The notes: generated by a model not told the origin, from the letters alone. A DNA stretch of 64,000 nt from Streptomyces sp. YIM 130001 (GCF_003574445.1 NZ_KZ984552.1:186001-250000), one strand, 5' to 3'; shown: positions 43,776 to 55,537, numbered from the stretch's first letter. Numbers and translations are program-made.

Positions 43776-44701
43776 GCCCGATCCGCGACGCGTTCGCCGA
43801 GTAGGCCTTGGGGTCGGACGAGGAGGACGATGATGAGGAGGGCGAAGGCCCATACGTCCTTCCAGCCGCCGCCGCCGAAGAGTTCCATTCCGGGGACGTC
43901 GCCCATGTAGCCGGTGGCGAGGGCTTCGGCGACGCCGAGGACGAGGCCGCCGAGCATGGCTCCGTAGATGTTGCCGATGCCGCCGAGTACGGCTGCGGTG
44001 AAGGCTTTGAGTCCCATGATGAAGCCCATGCGGAAGCTGACTTGGCCGTTGTGCAGTCCGTAGGCGATGGCTGCGACGGCGGCGAAGGCGGCGCCGATGG
44101 CGAAGGCCATGACGATGATGCGGTCGGTGTTGATGCCCATCAGCTTGGCGGTGTCGGGGTCCTGGGAGGTGGCCTGCATGCCGCGGCCGGCGCGGGTGCG
44201 GGAGACGAAGAGGCCCAGGGCGATCATGCAGATGGGGGCGGCGATGATCGTGAAGAGGTCGTTCGACTTGATGTCGGCGCCGAGGAACGAGAGGGATTCG
44301 CCGCTGAACTGGGGGAAGGAGCGGTCCTTGGTGGCGTCGGGGTACCACTTCCACACGGCTTGCTGGAGTGCGATGGAGAGGCCGATGGCGGTGATGAGCG
44401 GGGCGAGGCGTGGTGCGCCGCGTAGTGGCCGGTAGGCGAATCGTTCCGCTGCGGTGCCGACGGCTACGGAGCACAGGACTCCGCCGACGATCATGAGGGG
44501 TATCGCAGCTAGGAGGGAGAATCCCTCGGGGAGCCAGAGGAAGACGGTGAGGGCACCGAATCCTCCGACCATGAAGATCTCGCCGTGGGCGAAGTTGATG
44601 AGCTGGACGATGCCGTAGACCATCGTGTAGCCGATCGCGATGAGACCGTACATCGCGCCGAGGATGAGTCCATTGGCCAGCTGTTGCGGCAGTTCGTGCA
44701 C
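43772..44701 (-). CDS. livH: branched-chain amino acid ABC transporter permease
   Basis: A 309-residue inner-membrane permease: LANGLILGAMYGLIAIGYTM at the start and FAHGEIFMVGGFGALTVF next, with GVAEALATGYMGDVPGMELF near the end. About eight transmembrane helices are predicted. It forms the channel with LivM. It follows livK at 99 bp with a strong hairpin between, and overlaps livM by 4 bp. Confidence 0.97.
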   Translation of the reverse strand: MHELPQQLANGLILGAMYGLIAIGYTMVYGIVQLINFAHGEIFMVGGFGALTVFLWLPEGFSLLAAIPLMIVGGVLCSVAVGTAAERFAYRPLRGAPRLAPLITAIGLSIALQQAVWKWYPDATKDRSFPQFSGESLSFLGADIKSNDLFTIIAAPICMIALGLFVSRTRAGRGMQATSQDPDTAKLMGINTDRIIVMAFAIGAAFAAVAAIAYGLHNGQVSFRMGFIMGLKAFTAAVLGGIGNIYGAMLGGLVLGVAEALATGYMGDVPGMELFGGGGWKDVWAFALLIIVLLVRPQGLLGERVADRA

Positions 44702-44735
44702 CGCAGGGCCTCCGTGGAATGGTTCGGATAAGGCG

Positions 44736-44768
44736 CCGCGCGGGAGCGCTCGTAGCGCTCCCGCGCGG
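44736..44768 (-). terminator. 15-bp perfect hairpin between livK and livH (attenuator)
   Basis: ccgcgcgggagcgct (44736-44750) and agcgctcccgcgcgg (44754-44768) are perfectly complementary with a 3-base loop. It lies after the binding-protein stop and before the permease genes. It probably ends most transcripts after livK so that the lipoprotein exceeds the membrane complex. Confidence 0.85.
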
Positions 44769-44800
44769 TCTGGGTCAATGCGGGGTTGCGAGGGTGCGGG

Positions 44801-46036
44801 TCAGGGCTTGTAGGCCTCGCTCAGCTTGGGCTTCCAGGCGCCCTTTTCGACCTCGTACGCGGTCATCATGGTGTTGGTGGTGTCGCCGAATTCGTCGAAG
44901 GAGACGGGGCCGGTGACGCCGTCGAACTTGACCTTGTCCATGGCTTCGAGGACGGCCTTGCGGCCTTCGTCGCCTTCGGGCATCTTGCCGTCGTTGTCCT
45001 CGACGGCGATCTTGACGGCCTCGATGATGGACCAGGTGGCGTCGTAGGTGCCGCCGCCGTAGGCCTCGTAGGCGTCCTTGTAGCCGGCTGCCTTGTAGTC
45101 CGAGATGAACTTCTTGGCGGAGTCGAGCTGTTCGACGGGCTTGCCGACGGAGGTGGCGAGGTCGCTCTGGGACTTCTTGTTGAGCTTGATGAAGTCGGCG
45201 CTGTAGATGCCGTCGCCGCCCATGAGGGGGATGTCGGCGGCGCCCTTGAGGGACTGGCTGAGGGGTGCGGCTGCGGGGTATTCGCCGCCGTAGTAGACGG
45301 CTTCGGCGCCGGTGCTCTTGATCTTGGAGGTGACGGCGTTGAAGTCGCGGTCGTCGGGGTTGATGTGGTCGTTGCCGACCAGCTTGCCGCCGAGCTTCTT
45401 GAAGGTGTCCTTGAAGGAGGCGGCGAGGCCTGCTCCGTAGGTCTTCTGGTCGTCGATCGTGTAGACCTTCTTGATCTTCGCCTCGTTGTAGAGGTACTTG
45501 GCGGCGAAGGCGCCCTGGATCTGGTCCGTGGTGGCGGTGCGGAAGAAGGTCTTGAAGGGGCGCTTCTTGTCGCCGTCCTTCCAGCCGTCGCCCTGGGTCA
45601 GCTCGGTGCCGGTGTTGGCGGGGGAGACCTGGGTGAGGCCGGCGTCGTTGAACGGCTTCTGCATCGACTGCGAGACGTTGGAGTTCAGCGGGCCGACGAC
45701 GCCGACGACGTCCTTGTTGCCGATGAACTTGCTCGCGTTCTGCTGTCCGACGGAGGGCTGTGCCTGGTCGTCGAGGGGTTCGACCTTGAATTCGATGCCG
45801 TCGACGAGCTTTTCCTTGTTGGCGATCTTGGCCGCGAGGTCGGCGGAATTCCGGATTCCGAGGCCGAGGGCGGACAGGTCGCCGGTCAGGGGGGCGTCGA
45901 CGCCGATGACGACGGTGGTTTTGCCTCCGCCGCCGCTTTCGCTGCCTCCGTCGTCGTCGCGCGAACCGCAAGCGGTAAGTGTGAGAGCCCCGGTGGTCAA
46001 CACCGTGGTGAGTATGAGCAAGGAACGGTTTCGCAC
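44801..46036 (-). CDS. livK: branched-chain amino acid-binding lipoprotein
   Basis: A 411-residue type I periplasmic-binding protein. The lipoprotein signal ends in the lipobox LTAC (SLLILTTVLTTGALTLTACG), followed by a Gly/Ser/Asp linker (SRDDDGGSESGGGG). The body starts KTTVVIGVDAPLTGDLSALG and has the ligand-cleft strings VVGVVGPLNSNVSQSM and AVYYGGEYPAAAPLSQ. GTG 46036 has aaagga upstream. It is the first gene of the livKHMGF transcript. Confidence 0.95.
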   Translation of the reverse strand: MRNRSLLILTTVLTTGALTLTACGSRDDDGGSESGGGGKTTVVIGVDAPLTGDLSALGLGIRNSADLAAKIANKEKLVDGIEFKVEPLDDQAQPSVGQQNASKFIGNKDVVGVVGPLNSNVSQSMQKPFNDAGLTQVSPANTGTELTQGDGWKDGDKKRPFKTFFRTATTDQIQGAFAAKYLYNEAKIKKVYTIDDQKTYGAGLAASFKDTFKKLGGKLVGNDHINPDDRDFNAVTSKIKSTGAEAVYYGGEYPAAAPLSQSLKGAADIPLMGGDGIYSADFIKLNKKSQSDLATSVGKPVEQLDSAKKFISDYKAAGYKDAYEAYGGGTYDATWSIIEAVKIAVEDNDGKMPEGDEGRKAVLEAMDKVKFDGVTGPVSFDEFGDTTNTMMTAYEVEKGAWKPKLSEAYKP

Positions 46037-46728
46037 GATGGGTCCTTTCCCTGGCGCGGCCTCCTCTTGCGTGAGGTGCCGTGGAGATCGCCGGGCCGTA
46101 CTGGGGTGGTACAGAGCCGTGCAATTCAGTTCGCGCCCGGCGGCGCGGTGACTGGCCGTGACTCTAAGCGCAGGTGAGGGGGTCGGGGAGGAGCTAAGGC
46201 CATGATGTGACTCTCTTGTTATGCGAGCTCAAAAGGTGAAGGTGCAGGGCGGACAGAACGGTCTTTTTGCTGGGTCGCTAAGCGTCCACTGGGTGAGAAT
46301 TGGCAGTTCTGCTCAGGGGCATGGGGTGATCATGCTCCTGACGCGGGAATGGAATGCGAGGGTGGTAATGAGGGATTTGCTCGTCCGTCCGGAGCGTGCG
46401 CGGATTGTGTTCGGCGTATTGCCGGTACGTAACGGAGCGTGAATGCGTCCGAATTCCGGACGCGCTCTCCCGCTTTTCGGTCGGGTTCCGGACCGTTTCG
46501 GGCTGAATTGCGCCCGGTGCGGAGCGTGTTCGGTGTCGAGGTGGCGGCCTTGCGCCGGGGTGGTAAGGGCCGGTCCGGCCGCCGGCCGTGCCCGGTCGTG
46601 CGGGATCGCCGCCCGGGTGCCGCCCGCGGGCGGGGTCGCGTCCGGTCCTCAACGTGCCGATGGGGCGCGCCACTTGGGTGGCGCGCCCCATCGGGTGCGT
46701 GGCTGCTGCCGTGCTGCGGCAGCGGTCG
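46037..46728. other. 692-bp region upstream of livK without a convincing gene
   Basis: It holds the livK promoter region and the terminator of the thioesterase gene. Three GTGACT elements lie at 46148, 46158 and 46207 (the last two GTGACTCT). The inverted repeat GCGTCCG-AATTC-CGGACGC lies at 46445-46463, and a TTTTTGC tract is near 46263. The only open frames are short (for example 73 codons at 46221-46442), with no ribosome site or domain; I do not call a gene. Confidence 0.6.
46657..46694 (-). terminator. strong hairpin after the PaaI thioesterase gene
   Basis: ccgatggggcgcgccac (46657-46673) pairs perfectly over 17 bp with gtggcgcgccccatcgg (46678-46694) around loop ttgg, 35 bp downstream of the stop. 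Confidence 0.85.
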
Positions 46729-47205
46729 TCAGGCTCCGGCGCCGCCTGCGGGGTCGACGTCGCGCAGCAGGCAGGTCAGTCGGGCGGTGCAGACCCGCTT
46801 GTCCTGCTCGTCGCTGATCACGATCTCGTAGGTGGCGGTGGAGCGGCCCCGGTGTACGGGTGTGGCGACGCCGGTGACCAGACCGGAGCGGGCGCCGCGG
46901 TGGTGGGTGCAGTTGAGGTCGACGCCGACGGCCAGTTTGCGTGAGCCGCCGTGCAGCATGGAGCCGACCGAGCCGAGGGTCTCCGCGAGTACCGCCGAAG
47001 CTCCGCCGTGCAGCAATCCGTACGGCTGGGTGTTGCCCTCGACTGGCATGGTGCCGACCACGCGGTCCGCGGAGGCTTCCTTGATCTCCACGCCCATGCG
47101 GGTGCCGAGGTCTCCTGCGGAGAAGAGGGCCGGCAGGTCCATGCCGAGAGCGGCGTATTCCTCGATGATCTCCTGCGGGAACTTCACGGTGTGCTGCTCG
47201 CCCAT
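46729..47205 (-). CDS. PaaI-family hotdog thioesterase
   Basis: A 158-residue hotdog protein. The conserved core reads GNTQPYGLLHGGASAVLAET (the HGG motif with the catalytic region), followed by VGVDLNCTHHRGARSGLVTG and the C-terminal strand VCTARLTCLLRDVDP. ATG 47205 (MGEQHTVKF) is taken because homologues start here; an open frame continues upstream. PaaI-type enzymes hydrolyse aromatic or other acyl-CoAs; the natural substrate is unclear. Transcribed singly with a strong terminator. Confidence 0.9.
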   Translation of the reverse strand: MGEQHTVKFPQEIIEEYAALGMDLPALFSAGDLGTRMGVEIKEASADRVVGTMPVEGNTQPYGLLHGGASAVLAETLGSVGSMLHGGSRKLAVGVDLNCTHHRGARSGLVTGVATPVHRGRSTATYEIVISDEQDKRVCTARLTCLLRDVDPAGGAGA

Positions 47206-47346
47206 GGGCTCGGCTCCACTTCGTCGTCGTACGGCAGTACGTGTCGTCTGCACCGTCTTGACTACCACGGTGGCTGAGCGGGTGCTTAGCCGGGGCCGTG
47301 TTCGCTGAGCGCGTCAGGGCCGGTCAGCCGGATTCGGGGTGGGGCG

Positions 47347-49620
<2,274 letters not shown>

Positions 49621-49806
49621 GACCGGACTCCTTCGAACCGTCACTCCCGGCCGCCACCCGAGCGGGCCGGCCGCTGTCCTCGATCCTCCCACGCGGCACC
49701 GACAAGGCCTCGGCGTACGGGCGGAATACGGGCCGGCGTAGGGACGGCGGGCCGTGCGGCAGACGCTCGCGAGCCCGGGGTGGGGCCGACTGTCAGTGGG
49801 GCGTGG

Positions 49807-49812
49807 CAGGAT
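49807..49812 (+). promoter_or_regulatory. -10-like CAGGAT for leaderless polA mRNA
   Basis: CAGGAT (one base off TAGGAT) ends seven bases before GTG 49820 and no ribosome site is present. This supports GTG 49820 over the longer upstream frame. Confidence 0.45.
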
Positions 49813-49819
49813 CGGGGAC

Positions 49820-52543
49820 GTGGCAGAGACAGCAGCGAAGACGACCCCCGCCCGCGACGACAAGCGCCCCCGCCTGATGCTCATGGACGGGCATTCTCTT
49901 GCGTACCGGGCGTTCTTCGCGCTGCCGGCGGAGAATTTCACCACCGCGACCGGGCAGCCGACGAACGCCATCTACGGCTTCGCGTCGATGCTGGCGAACA
50001 CGCTGCGCGACGAGGAGCCCACCCACTTCGCGGTGGCCTTCGACGTCTCCCGCAAGACCTGGCGTTCCGAGGAGTTCACCGAGTACAAGGCGAACCGCTC
50101 CAAGACCCCCGACGAGTTCAAGGGACAGGTCGAGCTGATCGGCGAGCTGCTCGACACGATGCACGCCGACCGGTTCGCGGTCGACGGCTTCGAGGCCGAC
50201 GACATCATCGCGACCCTCGCCACCCAGGCCGAGGCCGCCGGGTTCGACGTCCTGGTGGTCACCGGCGACCGCGACTCGTTCCAACTGGTCAGCGAGCACG
50301 TGACCGTCCTTTACCCGACCAAGGGCGTCTCCGAGCTGACCCGCTTCACACCCGAGAAGGTCTTCGAGAAGTACGGCCTCACGCCGAGCCAGTACCCCGA
50401 CTTCGCGGCGCTGCGCGGCGACCCCTCGGACAATCTGCCGGGCATCCCCGGCGTCGGCGAGAAGACCGCGGCGAAGTGGATCAACCAGTTCGGTTCGTTC
50501 GCCGACCTGGTGGAGCGCGCCGACGAGGTCAAGGGCAAGGCGGGGCAGAACTTCCGTGACCACCTGGACGCCGTGAAGCTGAACCGCCGCCTCACCGAGA
50601 TGGTCAAGGACGTGGAGCTGCCCCGCACCGTCGAGGACCTGCGCCGCGAGCCCTACGACCGCAAGGCCGTCGCCGTCTTCCTCGACACCCTGGAGATCCG
50701 CAACCCCTCGCTGCGCGAGCGGCTCCTCGCCGTCGACCCCGGCGCCGAGGAGGCCGACGACAGCGCACCGGTCGCCGAGAGCGTGGCGATCGACGGCAAG
50801 GTCCTCGCCACCGGCGAGCTCACCGGCTGGCTCGACGAGCACGGGAAGGCGGTCCTGGGCCTCGCCACCGTCGACACCTGGTCGCTGGGCGCCGGCACGG
50901 TCACCCAGGTCGCGCTCGCCGCGGCCGGCGGTGCCGCGGCCTGGTTCGACCCGTCCCAGCTGGACTCCGCCGACGAGAACGCCTTCGCCGGGTGGCTCGC
51001 CGACCCCGCCAAGCCGAAGGTCCTGCACAACGCGAAGAACGTGATGCGGGTCTTCGCCGAGCACGGCTGGACCGTCGAGGGCGTCGGTATGGACAGTGCG
51101 CTCGCCGCCTATCTGGTCAAGCCGGGCCGGCGTTCTTTCGCACTCGACGCGCTGTCCCTCGAGTATCTGGGCCGCGAGCTCGCCCCGGCCTCGGCCGGCG
51201 ACGGCCAGCTCGCCTTCGGCGCCGACGAGGCGGCCGAGGCGGACGCCCTGATGCATCAGGCACGCACGGTTCTCGACCTGGGCACCGCCTTCGGCGACCG
51301 TCTGAAGGACGTCGGCGCGGGCGACCTGCTCACGGACATCGAGCTGCCCACCTCGGCGCTGCTGGCCCGGATGGAGCGGCACGGCATCGCCGCGGACCGG
51401 CCCCATCTGCAGTCCATGGAGCAGCAGTTCGCCGGCGCGGTGCAGCAGGCCGTGCAGGAGGCGCACGCCGCCGCCGGCCACGAGTTCAATCTGGGCTCGC
51501 CCAAGCAGCTGCAGGAAGTCCTCTTCGGTGAGCTGGGCCTGCCCAAGACCAAGAAGACCAAGACGGGATTCACCACCGACGCCGACGCACTCGCCTGGCT
51601 CGCCGCCCAGACGGACAACGAACTGCCGGTCATCATGCTCCGCCACCGCGAGCAGGCGAAGCTCCGCGTCACCGTCGAGGGCCTGATCAAGACGATCGCG
51701 GCGGACGGCCGGATCCACACGTCGTTCAGCCAGACCGTCGCCGCCACCGGCCGCCTCTCCTCCACCGACCCCAATCTGCAGAACGTCCCGGTGCGCACCG
51801 ACGAGGGCCGCGCCATCCGCCGTGGCTTCGTCGTCGGCGAGGGCTACGAATCGCTGATGACGGCCGACTACAGCCAGATCGAGCTGCGTGTGATGGCCCA
51901 CCTCTCCGAGGACGAGGGCCTGCTCGAGGCCTTCACCTCGGGCGAGGACCTGCACACCACGGTCGCGTCCCAGGTCTTCGGCGTCGAGCGGTCCGCGGTC
52001 GACGCGGAGATGCGGCGCAAGATCAAGGCCATGTCGTACGGCCTGGCGTACGGTCTGTCGGCCTTCGGCCTGTCCCAGCAGCTCGGCATCGAGGCCGCCG
52101 AGGCGCGAGGGCTCATGGACACCTACTTCGAGCGGTTCGGCGGGGTACGCGACTATCTGCGCCGGGCCGTCGACGAGGCCAGGGCCACGGGGTACACGGC
52201 GACGATGCTCGGCCGCCGCCGGTACCTTCCGGACCTCAACAGCGACAACCGCCAGCGCCGCGAGGCGGCCGAGCGGATGGCGTTGAACGCACCGATCCAG
52301 GGCACCGCGGCCGACATCGTCAAGATCGCGATGCTGAACGTGGACGGTGCGCTGCGCGAGGCGGACCTCACCTCCCGGCTCCTGCTCCAGGTCCACGACG
52401 AAGTCGTCCTGGAGATCGCGCCGGGGGAGCGGGACAGGGTCGAGGAACTGGTCCGCCGCGAGATGGCCGGAGCGGTGGCGCTGCGGGCGCCCCTGGACGT
52501 GTCGGTCGGCGTCGGCCCGGACTGGGAATCCGCCGCGCACTAG
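49820..52543 (+). CDS. polA: DNA polymerase I
   Basis: A 907-residue replication and repair polymerase. The 5'-3' exonuclease (residues about 18-310) has LMLMDGHSLAYRAFFALPA, VVTGDRDSFQLVSEH and the helix-hairpin-helix GDPSDNLPGIPGVGEKTAAK. The middle 3'-5' exonuclease-like domain lacks the acidic proofreading residues. The family A polymerase domain has motif A TADYSQIELRVMAHLS, motif B RRKIKAMSYGLAYGLS and motif C LLLQVHDEVVLE. GTG 49820 gives a length normal for Streptomyces and is preferred over ATG 49754. It removes RNA primers and fills gaps. Confidence 0.97.
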   Translation: MAETAAKTTPARDDKRPRLMLMDGHSLAYRAFFALPAENFTTATGQPTNAIYGFASMLANTLRDEEPTHFAVAFDVSRKTWRSEEFTEYKANRSKTPDEFKGQVELIGELLDTMHADRFAVDGFEADDIIATLATQAEAAGFDVLVVTGDRDSFQLVSEHVTVLYPTKGVSELTRFTPEKVFEKYGLTPSQYPDFAALRGDPSDNLPGIPGVGEKTAAKWINQFGSFADLVERADEVKGKAGQNFRDHLDAVKLNRRLTEMVKDVELPRTVEDLRREPYDRKAVAVFLDTLEIRNPSLRERLLAVDPGAEEADDSAPVAESVAIDGKVLATGELTGWLDEHGKAVLGLATVDTWSLGAGTVTQVALAAAGGAAAWFDPSQLDSADENAFAGWLADPAKPKVLHNAKNVMRVFAEHGWTVEGVGMDSALAAYLVKPGRRSFALDALSLEYLGRELAPASAGDGQLAFGADEAAEADALMHQARTVLDLGTAFGDRLKDVGAGDLLTDIELPTSALLARMERHGIAADRPHLQSMEQQFAGAVQQAVQEAHAAAGHEFNLGSPKQLQEVLFGELGLPKTKKTKTGFTTDADALAWLAAQTDNELPVIMLRHREQAKLRVTVEGLIKTIAADGRIHTSFSQTVAATGRLSSTDPNLQNVPVRTDEGRAIRRGFVVGEGYESLMTADYSQIELRVMAHLSEDEGLLEAFTSGEDLHTTVASQVFGVERSAVDAEMRRKIKAMSYGLAYGLSAFGLSQQLGIEAAEARGLMDTYFERFGGVRDYLRRAVDEARATGYTATMLGRRRYLPDLNSDNRQRREAAERMALNAPIQGTAADIVKIAMLNVDGALREADLTSRLLLQVHDEVVLEIAPGERDRVEELVRREMAGAVALRAPLDVSVGVGPDWESAAH

Positions 52544-52802
52544 CCTCCCGGCCCTCCCGAGCCCGTCTGGCACCGACCCGGTCCGTCCGGCGTTTGAGGA
52601 CATCCCTGGACCCGACGCGGTCGAGACCGCAGCGCCAGGACGTCCGCAGGTGCCGGACGGGCTCAGCCAGGCCCGACGGTGCGCGCCCCGAGGCGCTGGG
52701 CGCCACCTCCGCAACCCGACGGGCGAAGCCCCAATCGTGCAGGTCACCCGGACGGACCCCGAGTCCGGGCCCCCCGCCGCGCCGAGCGGCATCGTGGCGG
52801 AC

Positions 52803-53435
52803 ATGCCCTTTCGCATACGCAGCTGGCGCCCCGCCGTGGCCGGTGCCACCCTCGCGGCGAGCGTGCTGCTCGTACCGATATCGGCCGTGGCGGCCGACGC
52901 ACATGCGTGCCGCCGCGCGGCCACGGCGGCCACCTGCCGCTTCGCACGCGACCCGAACCTCGCCGCCCGGACGTCCCGAGACGTCCGGGCGGCGCTGTCG
53001 TACGCGCAAGGCGGCGCCGCACCCGCGGGGACCCACGACGCCCGCAGCGACCTGTGGTGCGCGATCGAGGAGAGCAGACGCCAGGAATCCGAGTGCGTCG
53101 TACGGGTGCTGGTCACCGAGACCGTCCTGCGCAAGGCGGACGAACTCAGGCGCCGGATCACCGACCTGAAGGAGTCCGACATCCGCGCTGTGGCGCCGAG
53201 TTCGAGCATCGCCGCGACACAGTGCGCCCGGCCCGACGACGACCCCCGCCCCGACCACCTGCCGCACGACCGGCTCTCCCGCCTCGCGGACCTCGCAGGC
53301 GGCCTGCTCCGCCGGGCCCGGCTGCGTTCCGCCGAGTTCGGGCGCAGTGGGCTGTGGAGTCTCACCCGCACCACCCCGTGCGCCGCACTCCAGGACGAGA
53401 GAGCGGCCGTGGCGGACCCGCCGTCGAGGCCCTGA
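52803..53435 (+). CDS. hypothetical secreted protein
   Basis: A 210-residue protein with a signal peptide (MPFRIRSWRPAVAGATLAAS, then VLLVPISAVAADA). The mature part is helical and charged, with several Cys (ACRRAATAATC, LWCAIEESRRQESEC, ATQCARPDD, TPCAALQDE). No family recognised. It lies 260 bp after polA; the region between has no clear promoter or hairpin. Confidence 0.55.
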   Translation: MPFRIRSWRPAVAGATLAASVLLVPISAVAADAHACRRAATAATCRFARDPNLAARTSRDVRAALSYAQGGAAPAGTHDARSDLWCAIEESRRQESECVVRVLVTETVLRKADELRRRITDLKESDIRAVAPSSSIAATQCARPDDDPRPDHLPHDRLSRLADLAGGLLRRARLRSAEFGRSGLWSLTRTTPCAALQDERAAVADPPSRP

Positions 53436-53607
53436 CACCGCACCGCGACGAACCGTGGGGGGTTCCGGGCGGACGTGTGGGGATACGGGGCGAGTCCAAC
53501 CGGTAAAAACCAGGCGGGAACGGGTGTCTGCGCGGCGGAAGTTGTCGTAGTGTCGCCTGGGTGTGCGCTGGGGAGCGCACGAGGCGGACCGGGAGGGGAA
53601 CACGCGC

Positions 53608-55296
53608 ATGGCAGCGGTATTCGGCCGGCGGCTACGCAAGACGACGGTGACTGCCGCGGTCGCAGCCGCGGCGGTGGCGGCCCTTTCGGCCTCCCAGGCA
53701 CCGGGTCTGACGGACACTCCGCAGGGCAGAAAGGCCACCAGCGATTCCTCGAACCCCTCGGGTGACGACTCCGCGACCGGCGATTCCCCTTACTACACCG
53801 ACCTGCCGCCCCTGAAGACGCCCAAGCCGCCGGGCGGTGGCACAGGCAGCCCTGGTGCCGCGGAGGCCGGAATCCCGGCGACTGTCCTCGACGCGTACAA
53901 GAAGGCCGAGTCGACGCTGCGCGAGGCGAGGCCCGGCTGCAATCTGCCGTGGCAACTGCTCGCAGCGATAGGCAAGGTGGAGTCCGGCCAGGCCCGCGGC
54001 GGCAAGGTCGACAGCAACGGCACCACCCTTTCGCCGATCCTCGGCCCGCAGTTGAACGGTGAAGGCTTCGCCCGGATCACCGATACCGACGGCGGCGCCT
54101 ACGACGGCGACACCACGCACGACCGTGCCGTCGGGCCCATGCAGTTCATTCCCCAGACCTGGTCCAACTGGGGCAAGGACGGCAACAAGGACGGCAAGAA
54201 GGACCCCAACAACATCTACGACGCGGCACTCGCGGCCGGCCACTACCTGTGCGGCGACGGCCGCGATCTGGCTTCGACCGCGGACCTGCACCGCGCGATC
54301 CTCAGCTACAACCGCTCGCAGGAGTACCTCAACACGGTCCTGACCTGGCTCGAGTACTACCGCAAGGGCACCCACGAGGTGCCGGACGGCAGCGGCGTGC
54401 AGCCCGACGACCGCAGCGACGCCAAGCGCCCGAGCGCCGGTGCGTCGCCGAGCCCGTCCCCGAGCAAGAAGCCCGGCGGCGGCTCCCCGTCCCCGTCTCC
54501 CGGTGGCGGCGGCTCCACCTCGCCCGGCGGAGGCGGCTCCACCTCGCCGGGTGGCGGCGGCTCCGAGACGCCGGGCGAGGGCGACGACGGATCCGAGACG
54601 CCGAGCCCCGAGCCCGCCGACCGGGTAGCCGCACTCAAGGCCGCCTCCACCGGCGAACTGACCGCTACCGAAGGCACGTCCTTCGCCACCCGCCCCTCCG
54701 TGCGGGCACTCGACGGCAAGGGCGCCGGCGTCGCAGAGGTCAAGGTGAAGTTCACCCTCGTCGGCACCACGGACTCCCGTTTCGACGGCGGTACGACGAG
54801 CGCCACCGTCACCACCGACGGCAGCGGCCGGGCGATCGCACCGTCCCTCGAAGCAGGCGCGCGGACAGGCGAGTTCACGGTGCGGGCGAAGATCGTCGGC
54901 CGTACGCTCGCCGGCGCCGACCAGACCGCCAAGGTCACCGCACGGCAGGCGGACGCCCTCGCCCGCACCAGTGACAAGGCACTGACCTGCGAGCCGGGCG
55001 GCGAGTTCGCCGACGCCGTCGAGGTGAAGGCGACACTGGACGGCAAGGCCGCCGCCGGTGTCGAGGTCGCCGCCACGATGATCAAGTCCGCGGACAATGC
55101 CGAAGTCAACGACAAGGGCCCGTACTTCAAGGACGCCCAGGGCAAGACCCTGCGCTCCCTCAAGGGCCTCGAGACCGATGCGAACGGCGTCCTGAAGCTG
55201 CCGAAGGTCTACGCCGACGACACAGCCGGCACCTACCTGCTGCGCCTGACCGCGATCGGCGGCGGCAGCGTGACCGTCGAACTCAAGGTCGCCTAG
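53608..55296 (+). CDS. secreted lytic transglycosylase with C-terminal Ig-like domains
   Basis: A 562-residue exported protein. The N-terminal signal or anchor (LRKTTVTAAVAAAAVAALSA) is followed by a disordered Ser/Pro region. The soluble lytic transglycosylase fold (residues about 90-255) has the catalytic Glu in LLAAIGKVESGQARGG, then AVGPMQFIPQTWSNWGKDG and YDAALAAGHYLCG. A linker rich in Ser/Pro/Gly (GGGGSTSPGGGGSTSP) precedes one or two immunoglobulin-like domains (about 330-560). It cleaves the glycan strands of peptidoglycan. ATG 53608 follows ggagggg. A perfect 14-bp hairpin ends it. Confidence 0.9.
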   Translation: MAAVFGRRLRKTTVTAAVAAAAVAALSASQAPGLTDTPQGRKATSDSSNPSGDDSATGDSPYYTDLPPLKTPKPPGGGTGSPGAAEAGIPATVLDAYKKAESTLREARPGCNLPWQLLAAIGKVESGQARGGKVDSNGTTLSPILGPQLNGEGFARITDTDGGAYDGDTTHDRAVGPMQFIPQTWSNWGKDGNKDGKKDPNNIYDAALAAGHYLCGDGRDLASTADLHRAILSYNRSQEYLNTVLTWLEYYRKGTHEVPDGSGVQPDDRSDAKRPSAGASPSPSPSKKPGGGSPSPSPGGGGSTSPGGGGSTSPGGGGSETPGEGDDGSETPSPEPADRVAALKAASTGELTATEGTSFATRPSVRALDGKGAGVAEVKVKFTLVGTTDSRFDGGTTSATVTTDGSGRAIAPSLEAGARTGEFTVRAKIVGRTLAGADQTAKVTARQADALARTSDKALTCEPGGEFADAVEVKATLDGKAAAGVEVAATMIKSADNAEVNDKGPYFKDAQGKTLRSLKGLETDANGVLKLPKVYADDTAGTYLLRLTAIGGGSVTVELKVA

Positions 55297-55426
55297 GAGT
55301 ACCGACCACGACCGTCACCAACGTCCCCGGACAGCACACCTGGCGCCGCTCGAGCAGCCGAGGCGGTTCCCGGAAGCCCCGCCCCCTGCCGAAGCGGCTC
55401 CTCGCGCGCAGCCCGCACCACCCATG

Positions 55427-55460
55427 ACCGCCCCCGGACCGAACCAGGTCCGGGGGCGGT
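55427..55460 (+). terminator. perfect hairpin after the transglycosylase gene
   Basis: accgcccccggacc (55427-55440) pairs perfectly over 14 bp with ggtccgggggcggt (55447-55460) around loop gaacca. Confidence 0.85.
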
Positions 55461-55537
55461 GCAACGTGTTCTCATCTCGCCCCCGTGTTGCTACGGTGCC
55501 CCAGCCCTGACGCCGTATCAGATCCGGGAGGTCGAGC

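Noticed and set aside
46221..46442. 73-codon ORF between livK and the thioesterase gene
   Set aside because: No ribosome site, no domain, and Arg/Val/Gly-rich composition; treated as upstream regulatory DNA.
49793..53701. 1302-codon open frame on the minus strand across polA
   Set aside because: It lies antisense to polA, whose motifs are clear. It has no domain or ribosome site and is explained by high-GC codon structure.
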